Of a DNA stretch of 43,486 nucleotides, positions 9,235-18,465 are shown in pieces. Each line of letters opens with the position of its first letter. Positions within the stretch are counted from its first letter, which is position 1. The stretch is from Desulforhabdus sp. TSK. GTDB taxonomy: Bacteria > Desulfobacterota > Syntrophobacteria > Syntrophobacterales > Syntrophobacteraceae. The position numbers and the translations under genes were made by a program. Where the stretch lies: the NCBI RefSeq assembly GCF_022836495.1, contig NZ_BQXM01000041.1:1-43486 (forward strand), given 5' to 3'. The notes under the pieces were generated by a model, which saw only the letters and a program-made list of their open reading frames with translations, made no database searches and had not been told where the DNA came from.

Positions 9235-9308
9235 AGGATCACTCCCAGTCAATTCTACAATCCTTCGAGACATGTTAAGTTTCTTTGTCTGACATCCCGA
9301 CATTACTA

Positions 9309-9902
9309 CTATATCGCATCAAACACCTCACCGTTCATGGTGCCTTCCAGAACCTTCACATACGCACGGGCAACCACTTCGACTGGCGTCCCGATCGATG
9401 GGTCCATGTTAAAAGCCTCGAGCGTATCAACCACCCAATTCGGGCTTACGACGTTGATGCGTATGCCCCTGGGCATTTCCAGTGCCGCTGCCCTGACAAA
9501 GCCTTCGATCGCTGAGTTCACGAGACTGATCGCAGTTGAACCATTCATGGGTTTGCGGCTCAATATGCCACTCGTAAGCGTGAATGATCCGTTATCCCTT
9601 ATGTGATCCATACCGAACCGCACCAGGTTTACCTGCCCCATCAGTTTATTGTTCAGGCCGAGAGCAAAGTCCGCATCCGTAAGCAAAGTCATGGGACCAA
9701 ACTTCGCAAGTCCCGCTGCACTGATCACTGAATCAACTGGTCCAATCGCCTCGAACATCTCTGAAATGGATGCCGTGTCTGCAATATCAACATTGTTAAC
9801 AGATTTACTGTGGCTGAACGGAATCACCTCGTGGCGGTGACCGATCGCCCGCACAATGGCACTGCCTATTGTTCCCGTGGCACCGATGACAATGACCTTC
9901 AT
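9309..9902 (-). CDS. Atypical short-chain dehydrogenase without the YxxxK pair
   Basis: A 197-aa Rossmann protein. GATGTIG (residues 7-13) is the dinucleotide loop, SAAGLAKFG corresponds to the NAAG region, and GIRINVVSPNWV is the usual SDR beta6 segment. At the place of the catalytic YxxxK the sequence reads SLVNSAIEGF, so both residues are absent. The protein belongs to a small known SDR branch with this change and may bind NAD(P) without classical chemistry, or use another mechanism. A strong AGGAGG precedes the ATG. It lies upstream of the O-methyltransferase gene on the same strand. Confidence 0.8.
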   Translation of the reverse strand: MKVIVIGATGTIGSAIVRAIGHRHEVIPFSHSKSVNNVDIADTASISEMFEAIGPVDSVISAAGLAKFGPMTLLTDADFALGLNNKLMGQVNLVRFGMDHIRDNGSFTLTSGILSRKPMNGSTAISLVNSAIEGFVRAAALEMPRGIRINVVSPNWVVDTLEAFNMDPSIGTPVEVVARAYVKVLEGTMNGEVFDAI

Positions 9903-10283
9903 ATTCTTTGTCCTCCTGAGGTAATGATAAGGACTCTACAAAAATTTGCTCAATCCATGCTCACACAGATGCCAAAGGTAAGTTGTCCCTTTACCGCCGT
10001 TGAATTCCGTTTCGACTTTAGATCGATTACATCCTGGAAATGAAAGCTGTCCCGAAGTTCAATCCACCATGGCGTGATGTCCTGCGAATATCGACTCAAG
10101 CAATTGTGTTAGTGTGGAATCATGGAGATTCCCCAGGTTTTTCATGAAATATCTGGATCAGGTATTGGAAAGGGAGAGCCGCGTCCTGGGGTTCGAGAAG
10201 GCTTTCTGTCAGTGATGGATGGGCGCATCCCTCCCCTCTGGTTCTCGAATTATGACCCGTGCCGCTGACTCCCGGCCGAGAAT
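9903..10283. other. Gene-free region
   Basis: 381 bp between the atypical SDR start and the comM stop. It should hold the promoter for the SDR/O-methyltransferase pair and the end of the comM transcript. No convincing ORF, RNA or terminator is visible. Confidence 0.5.
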
Positions 10284-11810
10284 TCAAAACAGCCGCCGGT
10301 CCAGGGACCGGTACTGCACGGCCTCCAGGAGATGGTTGGGGGCGATGGCGCCCTCCCCCGCCAAGTCCGCTATGGTTCTTGCTACCTTGAGAATGCGGTG
10401 GTAGGCGCGGGCGCTGAGGCCCAGGCTTTCGATGGCACGTTCCAGGAGCTTCTGCCCTTCCCTGTCCAGGTGACAGAATTTCTTGATGTGCCGAGGTTTC
10501 ATGAGGGCATTGGAATAGATGGAGTCCTGAGCAAATCGTTCCAGCTGGAGCTTCCTTGCCTGGATGACCCGGTCCCGGATGGTGGCCGAACTTTCCACGG
10601 GCTGCGTGGACTGGAGGTCCTTGTAGCGCACGGCCGGGACCTCGATGTGCAAATCGATGCGATCCAGGATGGGGCCGGAAATGCGGCCCCTGTAGCGCTG
10701 CACCACGTTGGGAGAACAGGTGCAGGGGCGGCTGGAATCGCCGGAGTAGCCGCAGGGGCATGGGTTCATGGCGGCGATGAGCATGAATCGGGCGGGGTAG
10801 GTGAGAGACATGGCGGCGCGCGCGATGGTCACCTGCCCGTCTTCCAGGGGCTGCCGCAGGAGGTCCAGGATGTTGCGCCGGAATTCGGGAAATTCATCCA
10901 GGAATAGAACGCCGTTGTGAGCCAGGCTCACCTCCCCCGGCCTGGGAATGTGGCCGCCTCCAATGAGCCCCGCATCCGAGATGGTGTGATGCGGAGAGCG
11001 GAACGGTCGCAGCACCATGAGGGGCTGGTTGTGGAGCAGGCCGGCGACACTGAAGATTTTTGAGGTTTCCAGTGCTTCTTCGAAGCTCAGGAGGGGCAGG
11101 ATGCTTGGCAGACGCTGGGCCAGCATGGTTTTTCCTGCTCCCGGGGGCCCGATCATGAGCACATTGTGCCCCCCTGCCGCGGCGACTTCCAGTCCCCGTT
11201 TGGTGTGCTCCTGCCCCTTCACTTCTTCAAAATCCATTTCATTGAGCATTTCGACATTCCAGATCTCCCGGGTATCCACGCGGACGGGCTCGATATCCGA
11301 CTGGCCATTCAGAAAGCTCACCACCTCCGCAAGATGGCTCATGGGATAAATGGAGAGCTCTTCCGTCACGGAGGCTTCGGCGGCATTGCCTGCGGGAAGG
11401 AGCATGGCGCGGTATCCACTGCTGCGTGCCTGGATGGCCATGGGGAGGCTGCCCGTGACCGGCTTGATGCGGCCATCGAGGGAGAGCTCTCCCACGAGGA
11501 TGACCTCTTCGGCCCTGCCGGGCTTGATGACTCCCATGGCGCCCAGTATTCCGGCGGCGATGGGAAGATCGAACCCCGCTCCTTCCTTCTTCAGATGCGC
11601 GGGAGCGAGATTGACTGTGATGCGTTCTGCGGGAAAGGGGTAGCCGCTGTTTTGCAACGCGGTTTTGACGCGGTCCTTGCTTTCGCGAACGATATTGTCG
11701 GGAAGGCCCACAGTGGAAAAAGCGGGCAGCCCCGGCGACAGGTCTACCTCGACTTCCACCAGAATGGCTTCGATGCCCAGCAGGCTGCAGGTGTATGTTT
11801 TGGAGATCAT
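10284..11810 (-). CDS. comM: YifB/ComM family Mg-chelatase-like AAA+ ATPase
   Basis: 508 aa, the normal family length. The N-terminal ChlI-like domain opens with the typical [26 protein letters not shown]. The AAA+ core has Walker A GPPGAGKT (221-228) and Walker B VLFLDEF (301-307), followed by a cysteine-rich NPCPCGYSG...CTC segment. The C-terminal Mg-chelatase domain holds [16 protein letters not shown]. In naturally competent bacteria ComM is a hexameric helicase that promotes branch migration during integration of transformed DNA; the gene is widespread beyond competent species. It is divergent from the DnaJ-like gene. Confidence 0.93.
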   Translation of the reverse strand: MISKTYTCSLLGIEAILVEVEVDLSPGLPAFSTVGLPDNIVRESKDRVKTALQNSGYPFPAERITVNLAPAHLKKEGAGFDLPIAAGILGAMGVIKPGRAEEVILVGELSLDGRIKPVTGSLPMAIQARSSGYRAMLLPAGNAAEASVTEELSIYPMSHLAEVVSFLNGQSDIEPVRVDTREIWNVEMLNEMDFEEVKGQEHTKRGLEVAAAGGHNVLMIGPPGAGKTMLAQRLPSILPLLSFEEALETSKIFSVAGLLHNQPLMVLRPFRSPHHTISDAGLIGGGHIPRPGEVSLAHNGVLFLDEFPEFRRNILDLLRQPLEDGQVTIARAAMSLTYPARFMLIAAMNPCPCGYSGDSSRPCTCSPNVVQRYRGRISGPILDRIDLHIEVPAVRYKDLQSTQPVESSATIRDRVIQARKLQLERFAQDSIYSNALMKPRHIKKFCHLDREGQKLLERAIESLGLSARAYHRILKVARTIADLAGEGAIAPNHLLEAVQYRSLDRRLF

Positions 11811-12067
11811 GGCCGAGACACACGGGATGGTTGGGAGGGTGTCAAGGAACGTTTGAGTCTTGTTTTGTTCATCGGATGTCCTTAAGATTATTTATTCAAC
11901 ACAATCCACAATTGCTGCCGGTGAGGGGGCGCCCGGTAGAAATTTTTCCGGGCGGCTGCAAAGAATATCGTCCCTCGCCTTTTTCGATTTTTGAGGCTCG
12001 CTCTGCAATTCCCCCAAGAGGGTGCTGCGGAGTCATGGTGGTGTTTCTCAAGCAGAATGATCGGCAT

Positions 12068-12703
12068 ATGAAGTGTTATTATAAAATTCTTGGAGTGACC
12101 CATCGGGCGAGTGGCGAGGAGATCAAAAAGGCTTTTAGAATGCTTGCCATGCGGTGGCACCCCGACCGGAACCCGCAGGAGTCTCATGCAGCCCAGAACT
12201 TCCGGAGAGTCGTCGAGGCGTATGAGACGCTCATGAACCCGTCCCTGCGACACAAGTACGATAAGTCGCACGGCTACGGTCGATCCGGAAAGAGCCCGCG
12301 GCGTACCCCGATGGAGAGCGGGAATGGAGGCAGTGATTCTCTGGGGGAAGTTTTCCAGAGCGCTTTCGGCATCGCTTTTGGCGGAGCGAGTACTCGCAGC
12401 GAGAAAGATCTGCGTTTTGACCTTCAGGTCACCCGTGGCGCGGCCATGGAGGGGACCTTCGAGGAGATTTCCTATCATCGCATGGTTTTTTGCGACTCCT
12501 GTCGGGGAAGTGGTCGAAGAAGCGTCCTGCAGTTCTGCGAAAAGTGTGAGGGAACGGGAGAAAGGGAAGAACTGTGTACGCTGCAATTGAGAGTACCTCC
12601 AGGCAGCAGGGATGGAGCGCGGCTTCGTGTGCCGGGAGGGGGCGACCGGCTGAATCCCGGGAGAGGGTCTGGAGATCTGGTGGTGGTTTTATACGTTGTC
12701 TGA
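12068..12703 (+). CDS. Short DnaJ-like protein with a single zinc-binding pair
   Basis: 211 aa. The J domain is complete (residues 3-65: YYKILGVTHRAS, HPD at 31-33, and the KYD end), so it should stimulate an Hsp70 (DnaK). A Gly/Ser-rich linker follows. Unlike DnaJ, which has four CxxCxGxG repeats, only two are present (Cys142/145 and Cys157/160), enough for one zinc. One short C-terminal beta domain remains, ending GSGDLVVVLYVV. The start at 12068 matches where J domains normally begin; ATG 12035 in the same frame is an alternative, and neither has an ideal ribosome binding site. It precedes moaC by 43 bp. Confidence 0.8.
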   Translation: MKCYYKILGVTHRASGEEIKKAFRMLAMRWHPDRNPQESHAAQNFRRVVEAYETLMNPSLRHKYDKSHGYGRSGKSPRRTPMESGNGGSDSLGEVFQSAFGIAFGGASTRSEKDLRFDLQVTRGAAMEGTFEEISYHRMVFCDSCRGSGRRSVLQFCEKCEGTGEREELCTLQLRVPPGSRDGARLRVPGGGDRLNPGRGSGDLVVVLYVV

Positions 12704-12746
12704 TTTTTCGTAAGGTTTTGAAATAGTACTTTTAGGCGGAGGCGAT

Positions 12747-13235
12747 ATGAGCGACGGACTTGAGGAATTCACCCATCTCGATGCCCAGGGACAGTTGCGG
12801 ATGGTGGATGTGAGCGAGAAAGAGACGACCTGGAGGGAGGCCCGGGCTGAGGGGAAGGTCTTGCTGGAGGCCCAGACTCTTCAAAGGATTGTCTCCGGGG
12901 AGATGCCCAAGGGGAATGTCTTCGAGGCTGCCAGGCTCGCAGGGATCATGGCTGCCAAGAAGACGTGGGACATGATTCCTCTGTGCCATCCACTGCAGCT
13001 CACGGGAGTTGAAATTGAATTTTCATCCGATACGGAGCGCAATGAAATCCACATTGCATCGCGTGTTCGGACCAGGGACCGCACCGGCGTCGAAATGGAG
13101 GCCCTCGTGGCAGTTTCCGTCGCGGCCCTGACGATCTACGACATGTGCAAAGCCGTAGACCGGGGGATGGAGATCCGGCAGGTCCGGTTGACTCACAAAA
13201 GCGGCGGCAAAAGTGGGACCTATGAGCGCCTGTAA
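12747..13235 (+). CDS. moaC: Cyclic pyranopterin monophosphate synthase MoaC
   Basis: Second step of molybdenum cofactor synthesis: converts 3',8-cH2GTP made by MoaA into cyclic pyranopterin monophosphate. At 162 aa it matches the E. coli protein (161). Family motifs are MVDVSEK near residue 20, [15 protein letters not shown] (about 69-83), [27 protein letters not shown] (conserved active-site region, split here at about 112-138) and the terminal KSGGKSG. The ATG follows a GGAGG. No other mo-cofactor gene is in the window. Confidence 0.95.
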   Translation: MSDGLEEFTHLDAQGQLRMVDVSEKETTWREARAEGKVLLEAQTLQRIVSGEMPKGNVFEAARLAGIMAAKKTWDMIPLCHPLQLTGVEIEFSSDTERNEIHIASRVRTRDRTGVEMEALVAVSVAALTIYDMCKAVDRGMEIRQVRLTHKSGGKSGTYERL

Positions 13236-13322
13236 CGTTCGATTTTTGCTTTACTCTTTCTTGTGAGTGTGTTAGCCAAGAACGTTTTCATATCATAAAT
13301 AACCTTTCAGGGGGCTATCTAT

Positions 13323-13685
13323 ATGGACAAAGAGACGCAGGCGTACTTCAAGGAGAATTTGCTCAAACGACTGGACGAGCTCTATGCTGAAGCCGAACGA
13401 ACCGTTGCCGGGATGACCGATACGGAAGAGACTTTCCCCGACCCTACGGATCGTGCCACTCTTGAGTCCGATCGGAATTTTATGCTGCGTATCCGCGACC
13501 GGGAGCGCAAGCTGATTTTGAAGATTCGCGAGGCTTTGCAGCGCATTGAAGATGGAAGCTTCGGGATATGCGAATCGTGTGGGGATGATATCGGCAAAGA
13601 ACGCCTGGAAGCCCGTCCTGTGACAACCCTTTGCATTGAGTGCAAGCGGAAGCAGGAAGCAGGAGAGCGGGCACGAGGCGCGTGA
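13323..13685 (+). CDS. dksA: DksA/TraR family transcription regulator
   Basis: 120 aa. The N-terminal coiled-coil hairpin carries the tip motif DPTDRAT with Asp40 and Asp43, corresponding to the tip aspartates of E. coli DksA that act in the RNA polymerase secondary channel. The zinc finger has Cys83, Cys86, Cys104 and Cys107. It is shorter than E. coli DksA (151 aa), mainly at the N-terminus, as is common in deltaproteobacterial copies. It would work with ppGpp to turn down rRNA promoters; GC-rich start regions follow the tandem promoters at the right end of this window. AGGGGG upstream serves as ribosome binding site. Confidence 0.9.
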   Translation: MDKETQAYFKENLLKRLDELYAEAERTVAGMTDTEETFPDPTDRATLESDRNFMLRIRDRERKLILKIREALQRIEDGSFGICESCGDDIGKERLEARPVTTLCIECKRKQEAGERARGA

Positions 13686-13729
13686 TCCTTTGATGGACGT
13701 CCTCCCGTTACTCCGGAGCCATGCACATA

Positions 13730-13780
13730 CCCCCATGACTTTCGAAGGGGGATTGGGGCTCTTTCAGCGTTCAATCCCCC
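13730..13780. other. Overlapping inverted repeats between dksA and birA
   Basis: GGGGGATT (13747-13754) pairs exactly with AATCCCCC (13773-13780). The same G-run can alternatively pair with CCCCC at 13730-13734. The site lies in the gap between the convergent dksA and birA genes and may terminate one or both transcripts, but no U-tract follows on either strand. Confidence 0.4.
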
Positions 13781-13958
13781 ACAAGAAATTGCCGTCCCAT
13801 TCAGTCTTTCCTGCTTTCCCCCTGATGCCCCTCCGTTGTCTCAAACACAGTCACTGATAGCTTCCGTTCCCTTCCAGGATTACCTTTTTGCGACGATTTG
13901 AGGCCGTGTCGCCTCCCGCATCCGGCGATGACTTTTACTCCGCAATACTGCGTGGCGC

Positions 13959-14972
13959 TCATGTAAAATCCCCTCGCACGTGCGTTACATCCCCCACCCA
14001 GACGGTTTCTTCCCTTCCGTCTTCAAGGCGGAGCTTGAGGGCCCCCTGCGGGTTGAAGCCTGTGACCTTTCCGGCAAGTTCTCCGTCAGTCGTCTGCACG
14101 CGAACCATTTTACCCAGGATGATGGAATATTCTTCCATGACTGCCATCAGGGACTCAAAGCCATTCTCCAGGAAAAGATCATACTGGGCTTCGAATTCCT
14201 CCAGGAAAGCCATGAGAATTTCCTGCCTGGGCACGGGATGCCCCAGTTCCAGGGCCACCGAAGTCCCCGGATAGCGGAAGGATGCGTCCATGTGCGTCGC
14301 GTCGTGATTGACGTTCATCCCGATGCCCACGACGAGGAAACGGGTGAAATCCTGGTCGGATTGCATTTCCGTGAGGATCCCTGCCGCCTTCTTCCCTCGA
14401 ATGAGGATGTCGTTGGGCCACTTGATTCCGGCGGGGAGAGCGTACAGTCGGCGCAGGATTTTGACATAGGCGAGGGCGGCCACCAGGTTGGCCAGGGCGG
14501 CCTCCCTTACGGGAAGCGCCGTGCGCAGCAGGAGGGAAGCATAGATGCCGCACCGCGACGGGGAAAGCCAGGGGCGCTGCAGCCTTCCTCGGCCACGCGT
14601 CTGCTCCTCGGCAACGACGACGGTGCCGTGGGGCGCTCCCCGGGCAGCGAGGCGCAGGGCTTCATCGTTGGTGGATGCGATTTGAGGGAAATAATGATAC
14701 GACCTGCCCATCCAGCGGGTGGTCAGGTGTGGTTCGACTTCCTCGGGAACCAGCAGGTCGGGCACCGACAAGAGGCGATACCCCTCCTTGGGATGGCTCT
14801 CGATGTCATAGCCGAGGGTACGAAGGCTCTGGATATGCTTCCAGATTCCCGTGCGGGTGAGGCCCAGCTGCGCGGCCAGCGCGGTTCCCGAACAATAGGA
14901 ACCTCGGGCATCTTTGAGTTGTTGAAGGACTAGCCGATGAGTGGGTTGGTGAGAGGGTTCCATGGGAGACAT
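13959..14972 (-). CDS. birA: Biotin--[acetyl-CoA carboxylase] ligase with DNA-binding domain
   Basis: A 337-aa bifunctional BirA. An N-terminal winged helix-turn-helix (about residues 12-68, GTALAAQLGLTRTGIWKHIQ) suggests it also represses biotin genes. The catalytic core has TRGRGRLQRPW (about 125-135, biotinyl-AMP loop), GIKWPNDI (182-189, catalytic Lys) and GIGMNVN (216-222). The small C-terminal domain is present (VTGFNPQGALKLRLEDG). The ATG at 14972 has AAGGAG 9 bp upstream. It is last in the parA-parB-DUF3842-cobU-cobS-birA operon, 25 bp after cobS. Confidence 0.95.
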   Translation of the reverse strand: MSPMEPSHQPTHRLVLQQLKDARGSYCSGTALAAQLGLTRTGIWKHIQSLRTLGYDIESHPKEGYRLLSVPDLLVPEEVEPHLTTRWMGRSYHYFPQIASTNDEALRLAARGAPHGTVVVAEEQTRGRGRLQRPWLSPSRCGIYASLLLRTALPVREAALANLVAALAYVKILRRLYALPAGIKWPNDILIRGKKAAGILTEMQSDQDFTRFLVVGIGMNVNHDATHMDASFRYPGTSVALELGHPVPRQEILMAFLEEFEAQYDLFLENGFESLMAVMEEYSIILGKMVRVQTTDGELAGKVTGFNPQGALKLRLEDGREETVWVGDVTHVRGDFT

Positions 14973-14997
14973 GCTTCGAGGCTCCTTTGTGAGAGGC

Positions 14998-15744
14998 TCA
15001 GGGGGCGAAACAGGCGGCTGCCGAAAAGAGCAGCACTTCCACCAGTTCGTTGGTGGCTCCCAGGACGTCGCCGGTGATGCCGCCCAGGGTCTTCCGGGCG
15101 AGGCGGCGCAGTGCTGCCACCATCAAAAGGGTGAGGACGGCGTAGACGGGAAAGAAGAAGGGAGTGAGGCAGAGTCCCAAGGCGACGCTCAGGCCGCAGG
15201 CGGTGTAGAGATCCCGCGAGCGCATTCCCTCCAGGAAGAGCTTGCCCAGTCCTCCCTGGCGTGCCTTCGGACTTTTGTAGGCGGCGAGCACCATGCCGGT
15301 GCGGCTGAGGGCAGGAACCAGCAGAAGGGGCGGCCAAGCGTGCTGCATGAGCAGGGTGTGCAGGGCACTGGCTTTGAAGAGCAGCGCCAGCATGAGGGCC
15401 AGGGCGCCGAAGGCTCCGATGCGGCTGTCTTTCATGATTTCCAGCCGGCGCTCGGGAGTGTATCCTCCGCCCAGGCCGTCGGCCAGGTCCGCCAATCCAT
15501 CCATGTGGAGGGCTCGCGTGAGGCCCGCCAGCAGGGCGGTCATCCATGTGGCCAGCAGAAGAGGCGGGGCCACGGAGAGAAAGGGATAGGACAGGGCGGT
15601 CACGATGGCCCCCAGCAGGAAGCCCACGAGGGGGAAGAAGGAAAAGCTTGCCGCCAGGTCTTCCGAAGAGAGGGTTCGGCTGGAGGCTCCGGGGAGACGC
15701 AAGACCGTGAGAAAAGAGAGGGCTGTCGCCAGTGGCTGGATCAT
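14998..15744 (-). CDS. cobS: Adenosylcobinamide-GDP ribazoletransferase CobS
   Basis: A membrane enzyme that joins adenosylcobinamide-GDP with alpha-ribazole, the last step of cobalamin nucleotide loop assembly. At 248 aa it is normal for the family and strongly hydrophobic. Hallmarks are FLTVLRLP near the N-terminus, FFPLVGFLLGA, and the metal-binding LHMDGLADLADGLGGG. The true start is the ATG at 15744 (MIQPLATALSFLTVLRL); an in-frame extension upstream overlaps cobU and lacks hydrophobic family sequence. It lies 65 bp downstream of cobU in the same operon. Confidence 0.93.
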   Translation of the reverse strand: MIQPLATALSFLTVLRLPGASSRTLSSEDLAASFSFFPLVGFLLGAIVTALSYPFLSVAPPLLLATWMTALLAGLTRALHMDGLADLADGLGGGYTPERRLEIMKDSRIGAFGALALMLALLFKASALHTLLMQHAWPPLLLVPALSRTGMVLAAYKSPKARQGGLGKLFLEGMRSRDLYTACGLSVALGLCLTPFFFPVYAVLTLLMVAALRRLARKTLGGITGDVLGATNELVEVLLFSAAACFAP

Positions 15745-15809
15745 GTGGGAATTCCTGCAGGATGGTTGATGAGGACGGGATGGCTCAACTGTCGGTCCAA
15801 GGGGCGGGG

Positions 15810-16346
15810 TCATTTGAGGGCGAGGGGGAGGCCGGCCACGACGAGGGTGACTCCAGCACAAAGCGTTGCCATGCGCTGGTTGGTCCATCCCGAGAGGTCA
15901 CGGAAACGGCGTGCCAGAGGATTTTCGGGAACGATGCCGCCTCCCACCTCATTGGAAACGAAAAAGAGGGGGTAGTCGGCAGTGGGAATCCATCGGGCGA
16001 GGGCTTCCACCACCGCTTCGGGGGAGGAAGCGCCTTCCTGCAGGAGGAGATTGCTGAGCCAAAGGGTCAGGCAGTCCACCAAAACCGGCCGATGGTGGCC
16101 CTGCAGGGATTGAAGCAGCTGAGGGAGCTCCAGCGGGCATTCGTGCGTCACCCAGTCCCGTCGGCGCCGTTCCTGGTGTTTTTGCACGCGGTGGGCCATT
16201 TCTGCGTCCAGCACCTGGGCGGTCGCCACGTAAACGTAAGGGGGAGCCAATCGGGATATGAGGCTTTCGGCATAGGTGCTCTTGCCGCTTCGGGCGCCCC
16301 CCAAAATGAGGTGTGGAACACGCGGGACAGGAGGGGCTAAGGACAT
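15810..16346 (-). CDS. cobU: Bifunctional adenosylcobinamide kinase/guanylyltransferase
   Basis: 178 aa. It phosphorylates adenosylcobinamide and then transfers GMP, giving the substrate of CobS. The P-loop is GGARSGKS (residues 16-23). RVQKHQERRRRDWVTHE holds the His region that takes GMP, and DCLTLWLSNLL and FVSNEVGGGIVPENPLARRFRD are diagnostic for CobU/CobP. Its start overlaps the DUF3842 stop by 10 bp, so the two are translationally close. With cobS it would allow cobinamide salvage even if the corrin ring is made elsewhere. Confidence 0.95.
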   Translation of the reverse strand: MSLAPPVPRVPHLILGGARSGKSTYAESLISRLAPPYVYVATAQVLDAEMAHRVQKHQERRRRDWVTHECPLELPQLLQSLQGHHRPVLVDCLTLWLSNLLLQEGASSPEAVVEALARWIPTADYPLFFVSNEVGGGIVPENPLARRFRDLSGWTNQRMATLCAGVTLVVAGLPLALK

Positions 16347-16783
16347 GGCTCGGGCTCTTTCCGGGCAATGAGCTCTGTGAGGTGGTGACTGACGAGCTTT
16401 TCCACCAGGTGGGGGAGGGGTTCTCTCACGGTGCCGACGATGACGATGGGATCCTGGGTGACGGGGAGGAGGATCTTCGTGGCCTGGGCGGAGCCGATGG
16501 CCTGGACCATGCCGGGGGTTACTTCCCCCATCATGGAGTGGGCGAGGAGAATGGAGATGGGCCCAATGAGGACATCCACCTGCTGCACGCAGTGGCGGAT
16601 GGCATTTTCCCCTGTGGCGCCCCGGTTGGCGTGGGCTTTCATCATCTGGGCCGTCGCAATGGCATTGGTGCCCAGCGCCCAGATTTCCACCCGGTTTCCG
16701 TGGACTTCAACGATCTTCTTGATGATGGTGGTGCCAATGCCTCCACCCTGGCCGTCGATGACAGCAATGCGGATCAAGAGCAA
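16337..16783 (-). CDS. DUF3842 family protein
   Basis: A 148-aa conserved protein of unknown function. IAVIDGQGGGIGTTIIKKI at the N-terminus resembles a nucleotide-binding glycine-rich turn, and the chain carries the family segments EIWALGTNAIATAQMMKAHANRGA (here split: EIWALGTNAIA, then MMKAHANRGATGENAI) and GPISILLAHSMMGEVTPGM. The family is common in anaerobic Firmicutes and deltaproteobacteria. It sits 12 bp after parB and overlaps cobU, so it is embedded in the par/cob operon. Placement next to cobU has suggested a corrinoid link, but no activity is established. Confidence 0.8.
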   Translation of the reverse strand: MLLIRIAVIDGQGGGIGTTIIKKIVEVHGNRVEIWALGTNAIATAQMMKAHANRGATGENAIRHCVQQVDVLIGPISILLAHSMMGEVTPGMVQAIGSAQATKILLPVTQDPIVIVGTVREPLPHLVEKLVSHHLTELIARKEPEPCP

Positions 16784-16795
16784 ACCCTCCGTGAG

Positions 16796-17656
16796 CTAAG
16801 CGCGCTCGACACCGATGCGCTCCAGTATTCTTGCCAGTTCGTCTTCCGATTGGAAGGAAATGGTGAGCGTCCCGCGCTGGCCTTTACGGCTCAGGGTGAC
16901 GGGGGCTTCCAGGTGTGCCTGTAAAGACTCCTGCATCCGGGTCAGGACTGGATCGGGTGGGGTCTTGCCCGTGGACGGGGGCGGCGCGGGTCTGGCGACC
17001 AGGGCTTCCGTCTGGCGCACCGAGAGATGCCGTGCCAGGATCAGGTCCCGCAGCTTCCGTTGGGCGTCGGGGGAGGAGAGACCCAGGAGCGCGCGGGCGT
17101 GGCCCATGGTGAGTCGCCCATTGAGGATGTCTTCCTGGATGTCGGGGGGGAGTCCGAGGAGTCGCAACAGGTTGGCCACCGTGGAGCGGTTTTTTCCCAC
17201 CCTCTGGGAAATTTCTTCCTGAGTGAGGTGGAATTCCTCCTGGAGTCGCTGATAGGCCAGGGCTTCTTCAATGCAGTTGAGATCCTGGCGCTGGATGTTC
17301 TCGATGAGGGCCAGTTCCAGGGCCTCGGCGGAGCTGGCATCCCGTACGAGGATGGGAACCTCGGTGAGTCCCGCCGTTCTGGCGGCACGCCAGCGCCGTT
17401 CACCGGCCAGGATCTGGTATTGTTCGGGAACGTCCGTTCGAACCGCCAGGATGGGCTGGAGGACGCCCTTTTGGCGCACGGAGTCCACCAGTTCTTCCAT
17501 GGAGGCATCGTCCAGGAGTTGACGCGGCTGGAAAGGATTGGGAACGAGGCGGTCGATGGGGCAGTAAAAGAGCTGCACATCATCCCGTTTGAGCCAGTCG
17601 GTGGGGGAGAGAAGTTGGTCCAGTCCGCGGCCGAGGCCGCGTTTCTTTTCGGTCAT
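16796..17656 (-). CDS. parB: Chromosome partitioning protein ParB (parS-binding CTPase)
   Basis: 286 aa from the ATG at 17656, which overlaps the parA stop by 4 bp and has AAGGAGG upstream; the long in-frame extension beyond it is a shadow of par[13 protein letters not shown] is the usual N-terminus that contacts ParA. GERRWRA (85-91) is the CTP-binding arginine patch and ENIQRQDLN (119-127) is the second clamp motif. The helix-turn-helix at about 145-170 ([27 protein letters not shown], split here) reads parS. A C-terminal dimer domain closes the chain. A consensus parS lies 810 bp away, upstream of parA. Confidence 0.96.
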   Translation of the reverse strand: MTEKKRGLGRGLDQLLSPTDWLKRDDVQLFYCPIDRLVPNPFQPRQLLDDASMEELVDSVRQKGVLQPILAVRTDVPEQYQILAGERRWRAARTAGLTEVPILVRDASSAEALELALIENIQRQDLNCIEEALAYQRLQEEFHLTQEEISQRVGKNRSTVANLLRLLGLPPDIQEDILNGRLTMGHARALLGLSSPDAQRKLRDLILARHLSVRQTEALVARPAPPPSTGKTPPDPVLTRMQESLQAHLEAPVTLSRKGQRGTLTISFQSEDELARILERIGVERA

Positions 17657-18429
17657 GATGGGGAGCCTCCTTGTGCACGGATCTCTTCCGCCAGAGCGAG
17701 ATAGGCCTTGGCTCCAGCGCAGGAGGGTTCGTACAGCAGGGCGGGAAGACCGTGGCTGGGGGCTTCGCTCAGACGGACATTGCGGGGGATGAAGGTTTTG
17801 AAGATGCGGAACTGGAGGTGCTTGCGTATTTCGTTGACGACCTGGTGCGCGAGATTGTTGCGGCGGTCGAACATGGTGAGGACGATCCCCTCTACGGTGA
17901 GATTGGGGTTGAAACGGGTGCGGATTTTGCGCACCGTTTCCAGGAGGAGGGTGAGCCCCTCCATGGCGAAGTATTCGCACTGCATGGGAATGAGAACGGA
18001 CTGGCAGGCCGTGAGGCTGTTGACCGTAAGAAGCCCCAGGGACGGGGGGCAGTCCAGGAGAATGTAGGTGAAGGAGTCCTTCAGGGACGGGAGCTTCCTC
18101 AGGAGAAGCGTTTCGGCCGACGGGTAGGAAAAAAGCTCCCATTCGGCGGCGGCCAGTTGGGAATTGGAGGGGAGGACGGCGAGATCCAGTTCCGGGAGGA
18201 GCGGGCGGTGGATCGGGGGAAGAGCGCTCTCGCTGAGAAGGTACGAATAAAAGGAGGGGGCGTCCGGGGGAAGACGGACTCCAAGGCCGCTGGTGGCGTT
18301 CCCCTGGGGATCGCAGTCCACCAGGAGGACTTTTTCTCCGATCTGGGAAAGGCCTGCGGCCAGGTTGACGGCGGTGGTCGTTTTGCCGACTCCGCCCTTT
18401 TGATTGGCTATGGCAATAACCTTGGGCAT
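17653..18429 (-). CDS. parA: Chromosome partitioning ATPase ParA/Soj
   Basis: A 258-aa deviant Walker ATPase. The N-terminus [20 protein letters not shown] holds the KGGVGKTT loop (residues 11-18) with the signature Lys11. [15 protein letters not shown] is Walker A', [10 protein letters not shown] is Walker B, and [14 protein letters not shown] is typical of chromosomal Soj. It has no N-terminal DNA-binding extension, so it is the chromosomal rather than the plasmid P1 type. It is first of the minus-strand operon with parB, and a parS site lies 36 bp upstream of its start. Confidence 0.96.
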   Translation of the reverse strand: MPKVIAIANQKGGVGKTTTAVNLAAGLSQIGEKVLLVDCDPQGNATSGLGVRLPPDAPSFYSYLLSESALPPIHRPLLPELDLAVLPSNSQLAAAEWELFSYPSAETLLLRKLPSLKDSFTYILLDCPPSLGLLTVNSLTACQSVLIPMQCEYFAMEGLTLLLETVRKIRTRFNPNLTVEGIVLTMFDRRNNLAHQVVNEIRKHLQFRIFKTFIPRNVRLSEAPSHGLPALLYEPSCAGAKAYLALAEEIRAQGGSPS

Positions 18430-18465
18430 GACTTCCTCACGTTTTCGAGCTGACTAAAATGACAG

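Noticed and set aside
17657-18142. Long N-terminal extension of ParB
   Set aside because: It lies inside parA in another frame with Pro/Arg/His-rich shadow composition; the true start at 17656 has AAGGAGG and the family N-terminus.
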